The notes under the pieces are model-generated. The model saw only the letters and a program-made list of their open reading frames with translations, searched no databases and was not told the origin of the DNA. DNA of 10,646 bases from Chitinophagaceae bacterium (GTDB lineage Bacteria; Bacteroidota; Bacteroidia; Chitinophagales; Chitinophagaceae), in contig JADLEN010000320.1 of assembly GCA_020846105.1 (NCBI GenBank), positions 1 to 10,646 on the forward strand. The letters are read 5' to 3'. The translations under genes and the position numbers were made by a program. Every line of letters starts with the position of its first letter. Positions within the stretch are counted from its first letter, which is position 1. Positions 6,802 to 10,646 of this stretch are shown here, piece by piece.

Positions 6802-8832
6802 GTGCAATTCCTTTACCCTTTATTTTTTATTGCTGGGCTTAGTTTGCTCATCCCTATTATCATTCACCTGTTCAACCTTCGTAGGTATAAAACAGTTCTG
6901 TTTCCGCATACTAGGTTTTTAAAAAGTTTGCAATTGCATTCGCGCAAACAATCACAAGTGCGCTATAAATGGCTGCTAGCAGCACGGTTGTTGTTTTTAC
7001 TATTCTTAATTATAGCTTTTGCACAACCATTTTTTGCATCCAATCAAAACCAAAAGGCACAGCTCACCGCTATTTATATCGACAATTCCTTGAGTATGTC
7101 GTTGCGCAATGGTCAAAGAACTTTATTAGATATTGCGAAGCAAAATGCCAAGCAATTGATATCCCAAAACAATGGGCCTTTTTTGATACTTACCAATGCT
7201 AGCCAGCCTTCTAGCTTTTTGCCAGTGAGCAAGCAACAAGCATTGGGTATTATGGACGCTATTGACTTTTCGGGCAATACGAAAACGAGTAGCCAGATTT
7301 TTACGTCTTTACAAAACCTAATTGCTCCTGAAAATAGTGGTGCTGTAGCATTTTATTATTTGTCCGACTTTTCTGAAAAAGAATTTCAGCAATCAAAGGC
7401 TACTCTTCCGACAAATATTAGCTTCAATGGCGTATATATTGCGCAGCAAAATGCTAGTAATGTATATATCGACACTGCCTTTTTCGAATACCCATACCTA
7501 CAATTGGGGCTGCCCAATAAGTTGGTGGTGAAATGTAAATATGTCGGTAATAAACCAAAGAGTAGCAGCGTGCTTACACTGAGCGTAAACGACCAGGTGA
7601 AGGCTGCGCTCAGCCCAAATTTTACCGCAAAGGGTAGCAGCATTGATACGATTTCTTTTCAGGTTAACGAGCCTATATGGCAAAAAATATTACTGACCAT
7701 TACAGATGATCATATGCGATTCGACGATAGTTTTTCTATCACGGCACGTAGCGCTAGAGATCTTTCGGTATTGCTGCTCAATGAGTCACAACCCAATTTA
7801 TATTTGCGTGCAGCACTTGGCTCTTACACTGGGTTTAAGGTTACAGAACAATCTTTGGCTACAATGCCCAAAAACTTGTCTGCTTATAGTCTTATTATAC
7901 TCAACGGTTTAAATACATTGCCCCAGCAATGGGCCGACACATTACGAACTGCATTAGAAAAAGGTCAAAATGTTATGCTTTTTGTTGGCGATAAAATGCA
8001 AACTGTGGCAATGAATGAAGGGCTTGCAAGTATCGCAGATATTCGTTTTGGCGCAATGGATACAACAGCACAAGCTGTAGCTCAATTACAACTAGAGCAT
8101 AGATTGCTAAAGAATATTTTTGATAAAATTCCGGATAATATTCAACTGCCATTTGCTAAAACACATTACAAACTATTGGCAGGCTTAGGCGCCAATCAAC
8201 AATCTGTTTTTAGTTTTCGCAATGGCGACCCATTTCTTGCAGCATACAGCCTTTATCCAGGTCAGTTTTATATTTGCGCTACGAGTATTGACGAAAAATG
8301 GGGCAATTTTCAATCGAGTTACTTTTTTGTGCCTTTCCTTTATCAGATGGCTAGCACTGCAAAGGACAACCAAATTTATGCACTAAATTCAGGGCAAAAA
8401 GAGCCTATTGAAATTAACTTATCTACTGCCAACAACCAGGGGCAATTGCATCTTAGCAACGCTAATGTAGATGTTATTCCTTTGCAACGAGCAGAGGGCA
8501 TGGGAGCAAAATTGTTTTTAAATGAATTAAACCTAAACTCAGGATATTATAACGTACACAACAAGCAAGATGACACCGCTTGGATAGCTATCAACAGCAA
8601 TAGAAGCGAAAGCGATTTGAAGGTTTGGTCATTGGCTGATTTGAAAAAAAATTGGGATGAGCCCAATTATCATTGGCAACAGTTGGAGCCACAAAAGCAA
8701 ATTTTGACCAGCGAGCAACAATCGTCTTTTTCGCTGTGGAAACTTTGTGCTATTTTAGCGCTCTTAATGCTTGGTGTTGAAACCTATTTTTTGAGCACAA
8801 ACTTACTGAAACAAGACGCTAATACTAACTGA
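6802..8832 (+). CDS. BatA-domain membrane protein with von Willebrand-like domain
   Basis: A 676-residue membrane protein beginning with the aerotolerance-regulator (BatA) N-terminal domain: MQFLYPLFFIAGLSLLIPII... then HLFNLRR (22-28), with membrane helices near 4-21 and 57-77. A von Willebrand-like domain (about 88-215) has DNSLS (94-98) as DxSxS, plus Thr162 and Asp189 as likely remaining metal-site residues. A beta-rich stretch (about 225-315) and a glutamine-amidotransferase-like Rossmann segment (about 320-550, with NLSAYSLIILNG) follow, and a final helix lies near 645-664. BatA-domain proteins of Bacteroidota are of poorly known function; some Bat systems have been linked to stress tolerance. 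The GTG start at 6802 is chosen because MQFLYP is the family's typical beginning and no ATG fits. It is separated from the dihydroorotase homologue by 7 bp, so the two are surely co-transcribed. The usual MoxR/DUF58 partners are absent. Confidence 0.88.
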   Translation: MQFLYPLFFIAGLSLLIPIIIHLFNLRRYKTVLFPHTRFLKSLQLHSRKQSQVRYKWLLAARLLFLLFLIIAFAQPFFASNQNQKAQLTAIYIDNSLSMSLRNGQRTLLDIAKQNAKQLISQNNGPFLILTNASQPSSFLPVSKQQALGIMDAIDFSGNTKTSSQIFTSLQNLIAPENSGAVAFYYLSDFSEKEFQQSKATLPTNISFNGVYIAQQNASNVYIDTAFFEYPYLQLGLPNKLVVKCKYVGNKPKSSSVLTLSVNDQVKAALSPNFTAKGSSIDTISFQVNEPIWQKILLTITDDHMRFDDSFSITARSARDLSVLLLNESQPNLYLRAALGSYTGFKVTEQSLATMPKNLSAYSLIILNGLNTLPQQWADTLRTALEKGQNVMLFVGDKMQTVAMNEGLASIADIRFGAMDTTAQAVAQLQLEHRLLKNIFDKIPDNIQLPFAKTHYKLLAGLGANQQSVFSFRNGDPFLAAYSLYPGQFYICATSIDEKWGNFQSSYFFVPFLYQMASTAKDNQIYALNSGQKEPIEINLSTANNQGQLHLSNANVDVIPLQRAEGMGAKLFLNELNLNSGYYNVHNKQDDTAWIAINSNRSESDLKVWSLADLKKNWDEPNYHWQQLEPQKQILTSEQQSSFSLWKLCAILALLMLGVETYFLSTNLLKQDANTN

Positions 8833-8839
8833 TTTTTTT

Positions 8840-10102
8840 ATGTCCATACTTATACGCAATGCCAAAGTGATAGATCCTTCATCGGAATATCATTTACAGA
8901 CGTTAGACATTTTGATAGAAGATGGTATTGTAAAAGAAATAGCAACAAATATTATAGCCCCTCAAGCCCAAGTAGTAGATGCACCGGATATGCATTTGAG
9001 TATGGGTTTTGTTGACTTGTTTGCAGATTATAGAGAACCTGGGTTTGAGCACAAAGAGACCATAATTTCAGGACTGAACGGAGCAGCCGAGGGAGGATTC
9101 ACAACGGTGATGGTGCTACCAAATACACAACCTACAATTAGTTCAAAATCTATAGTTCAATACCTCAAAAAGACTGCCGAAGACCATGCCGTAGGGCTAT
9201 TGCCTATAGGTGCGATATCTGCAAATGTAGAAGGGAAAAATATTGCCGAAATGCTAGATATGCACGCCAATGGTGCTGTAGCTTTTAGTGACGGCTGGAA
9301 ACCCATTCAAAATGCAGGATTAATGCTCAAAGCTTTAGAATATGTCAAAGCATTTGACGGTACGCTTATTCAAATTCCTTTCGAAGATAATTTATCTGCG
9401 GGAGGCTTGATGCATGAAGGCATAAATAGTACGCAGCAGGGTATGCCGGGTATCCCTACAATATCTGAAACGTTAATGCTGCATCGCGATATTGAATTGT
9501 TGCGCTATACCCAGTCAAAACTACATGTGACGGGCATTTCTTCTGCCGAGTCTGTGGCTATGATACGTAGGGCTAAACAAGAGGGCTTGTCGATAAGTTG
9601 CTCTGTTACCCCTTACCACTTGGTGCTTAACGATAGCGTACTTGCTGGCTACGACTCTGTGTATAAGGTAATGCCACCTATCCGTACAGAGCAAGATAGG
9701 CTTGCACTAATAGAAGGGCTTAAAGACGGTACGATAGATTGTATTGCTAGCCATCATCGCCCACACGAGTGGGATGCTAAAGCAAAAGAATTTGAATATG
9801 CCGCAGATGGCATGAACATTCAAGAACTTAGCTTTGCAATCGTTTTTAATGCGCTGCAAAATGATATACCTTTAGATGCATTGGTGACGAAGTTTGCACA
9901 AAATGCAAACGCTATTTTTGGTCTTGGAAAACAATCATTAGCAATCAATGCAACTGCAGATTTTGCACTATTCAGTATTAAGGCTAAGACACTAAAAAAT
10001 AAACTGAAATCAAAATCAAACAACAATCCATTTATTGGCAAGCCCCTTCAGGGCAAAGTCCTAGGTATTGTTCATAAAAATACAATAGTACAGTGCAATT
10101 AA
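8840..10102 (+). CDS. pyrC: Dihydroorotase homologue, probably catalytically inactive
   Basis: Dihydroorotase (amidohydrolase superfamily) cyclises carbamoyl-aspartate in pyrimidine synthesis. The 420-residue chain aligns over its whole length with class I dihydroorotases, but its metal site is gone. In the DxHxHxR motif the sequence reads DLFADYR (59-65): Phe61 and Asp63 replace both histidines, while Arg65, EPG (66-68) and PNT (94-96) remain. By motif alignment the histidine of HCEDN becomes Pro180 (IPFEDN), that of HVxHIS becomes Gly232 (HVTGISS), and the aspartate of ATDHAPH becomes His305 (ASHHRPH). It therefore looks like a non-catalytic relative. Pseudo-dihydroorotases such as Pseudomonas PyrC' support assembly of aspartate transcarbamoylase, but a similar role here is only a hypothesis. 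It may also be a Bacteroidota-wide paralogue. It sits 7 bp after the BatA-domain gene; the ATG at 8840 follows directly and gives the usual N-terminal beta strand. Confidence 0.9.
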   Translation: MSILIRNAKVIDPSSEYHLQTLDILIEDGIVKEIATNIIAPQAQVVDAPDMHLSMGFVDLFADYREPGFEHKETIISGLNGAAEGGFTTVMVLPNTQPTISSKSIVQYLKKTAEDHAVGLLPIGAISANVEGKNIAEMLDMHANGAVAFSDGWKPIQNAGLMLKALEYVKAFDGTLIQIPFEDNLSAGGLMHEGINSTQQGMPGIPTISETLMLHRDIELLRYTQSKLHVTGISSAESVAMIRRAKQEGLSISCSVTPYHLVLNDSVLAGYDSVYKVMPPIRTEQDRLALIEGLKDGTIDCIASHHRPHEWDAKAKEFEYAADGMNIQELSFAIVFNALQNDIPLDALVTKFAQNANAIFGLGKQSLAINATADFALFSIKAKTLKNKLKSKSNNNPFIGKPLQGKVLGIVHKNTIVQCN

Positions 10103-10124
10103 GCTGTCTAAAATTTTAAAATTA

Positions 10125-10646
10125 ATGAGCGAAATAAGAGAATTAGAACCAATAGATGCAACTAGTAAATATGCCATCGCCATACGTTATGGATTGATGG
10201 TTGGTTTTGTGTCGATGTTTTTGACCACCATCAATTTTCTATACATACTAGATATTAGCTACATGGCTTTTTTGGTAGGTGGCTTTTTAATGTTTGCGGT
10301 GCCAATAGCATTTTACGCCATTGCTGCCACTAGGCAAAGGAAAATGCTTGACGGTTTTCTGTCAATGAAAGAAGCATTTCAAGTTATCTTCATTGTTATT
10401 CTAATTTCCATGACGATTAACACCATTTATGGCCTCATTTACAATAACTTTATCGACCCTGATTTTATAATAAGAATGAAGGCATCAATGATTTCTTTTT
10501 TTGAAAATTTAAAAATGCCCGAAGAAAAAATTGATGAAGTAATAGCCAAAGTAGAGGAGTCAACGGCAGGTGCTAGCAAGCCTACTAAGATTATTTATAG
10601 CTTTGCCCAAGGCATTATTTTTCAAAGTATTTTTGGCTTTATAGTA
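10125..10646 (+). CDS. DUF4199-family membrane protein, partial (3' end missing)
   Basis: An open frame of 174 codons runs off the window end, so the C-terminus is missing. The ATG at 10125 lies 22 bp after the dihydroorotase homologue's stop, and no promoter is visible in the gap, suggesting one operon. The protein begins with a short polar stretch, then shows membrane helices near 18-40, 46-68 and 83-105, the motif NNFIDPDF (107-114), a charged amphipathic region (116-148) and the start of a further helix (about 157 onward). This layout, with the FLSMKEAF and FIDPDF motifs, fits DUF4199 proteins, which are widespread in Bacteroidota and have no established function. A neighbouring dihydroorotase homologue and sugar/lipid glycosyltransferases are frequent company of this family in that phylum; only the former is visible here. 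Confidence 0.75.
   Translation, partial: MSEIRELEPIDATSKYAIAIRYGLMVGFVSMFLTTINFLYILDISYMAFLVGGFLMFAVPIAFYAIAATRQRKMLDGFLSMKEAFQVIFIVILISMTINTIYGLIYNNFIDPDFIIRMKASMISFFENLKMPEEKIDEVIAKVEESTAGASKPTKIIYSFAQGIIFQSIFGFIV

Overview
The window looks like chromosomal housekeeping DNA from an AT-rich member of the Bacteroidota, plausibly near Chitinophagales. The evidence is the set of proteins (a Bacteroidota-type one-domain glycogen-synthase-like protein, BatA-domain protein, CcmC/CcmD pair, DUF4199), the near absence of Shine-Dalgarno sequences, and several TAnnTTTG-type -7 promoter elements. The genus cannot be fixed from the sequence alone. There are no RNA genes, insertion sequences, CRISPR arrays or phage genes.

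Left part (1-1855): a minus-strand gene encodes a protein resembling only the N-terminal half of glycogen/starch synthase. It is divergent from panC (pantothenate synthetase) across a 124-bp intergenic region. Middle left (1840-4095): a TonB-dependent outer-membrane receptor of the haem/haemoglobin-receptor type starts 23 bp after panC, and a perfect 8-bp-arm palindrome lies over the junction. Middle (4096-6737): a 236-bp intergenic region carries a well-formed promoter for ccmC, followed by a small CcmD-like gene and a glutamate dehydrogenase gene that ends in a strong intrinsic terminator.

Right part (6790-10646): a probable operon holds a large BatA-domain/von Willebrand-like membrane protein with a GTG start, a dihydroorotase homologue and a DUF4199 membrane protein cut off by the window end.

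Functional links: the receptor and CcmC/CcmD both plausibly handle haem, for uptake and for cytochrome c maturation respectively, but they are separate transcription units by sequence. PanC and glutamate dehydrogenase are central metabolism. The main surprises are two enzyme-family members that look catalytically disabled. The dihydroorotase homologue has lost both metal-binding histidines and the other recognisable active-site ligands. The glycogen-synthase-like protein lacks the KxGG nucleotide-sugar motif and the whole C-terminal domain. No clearly new multi-gene system was found.
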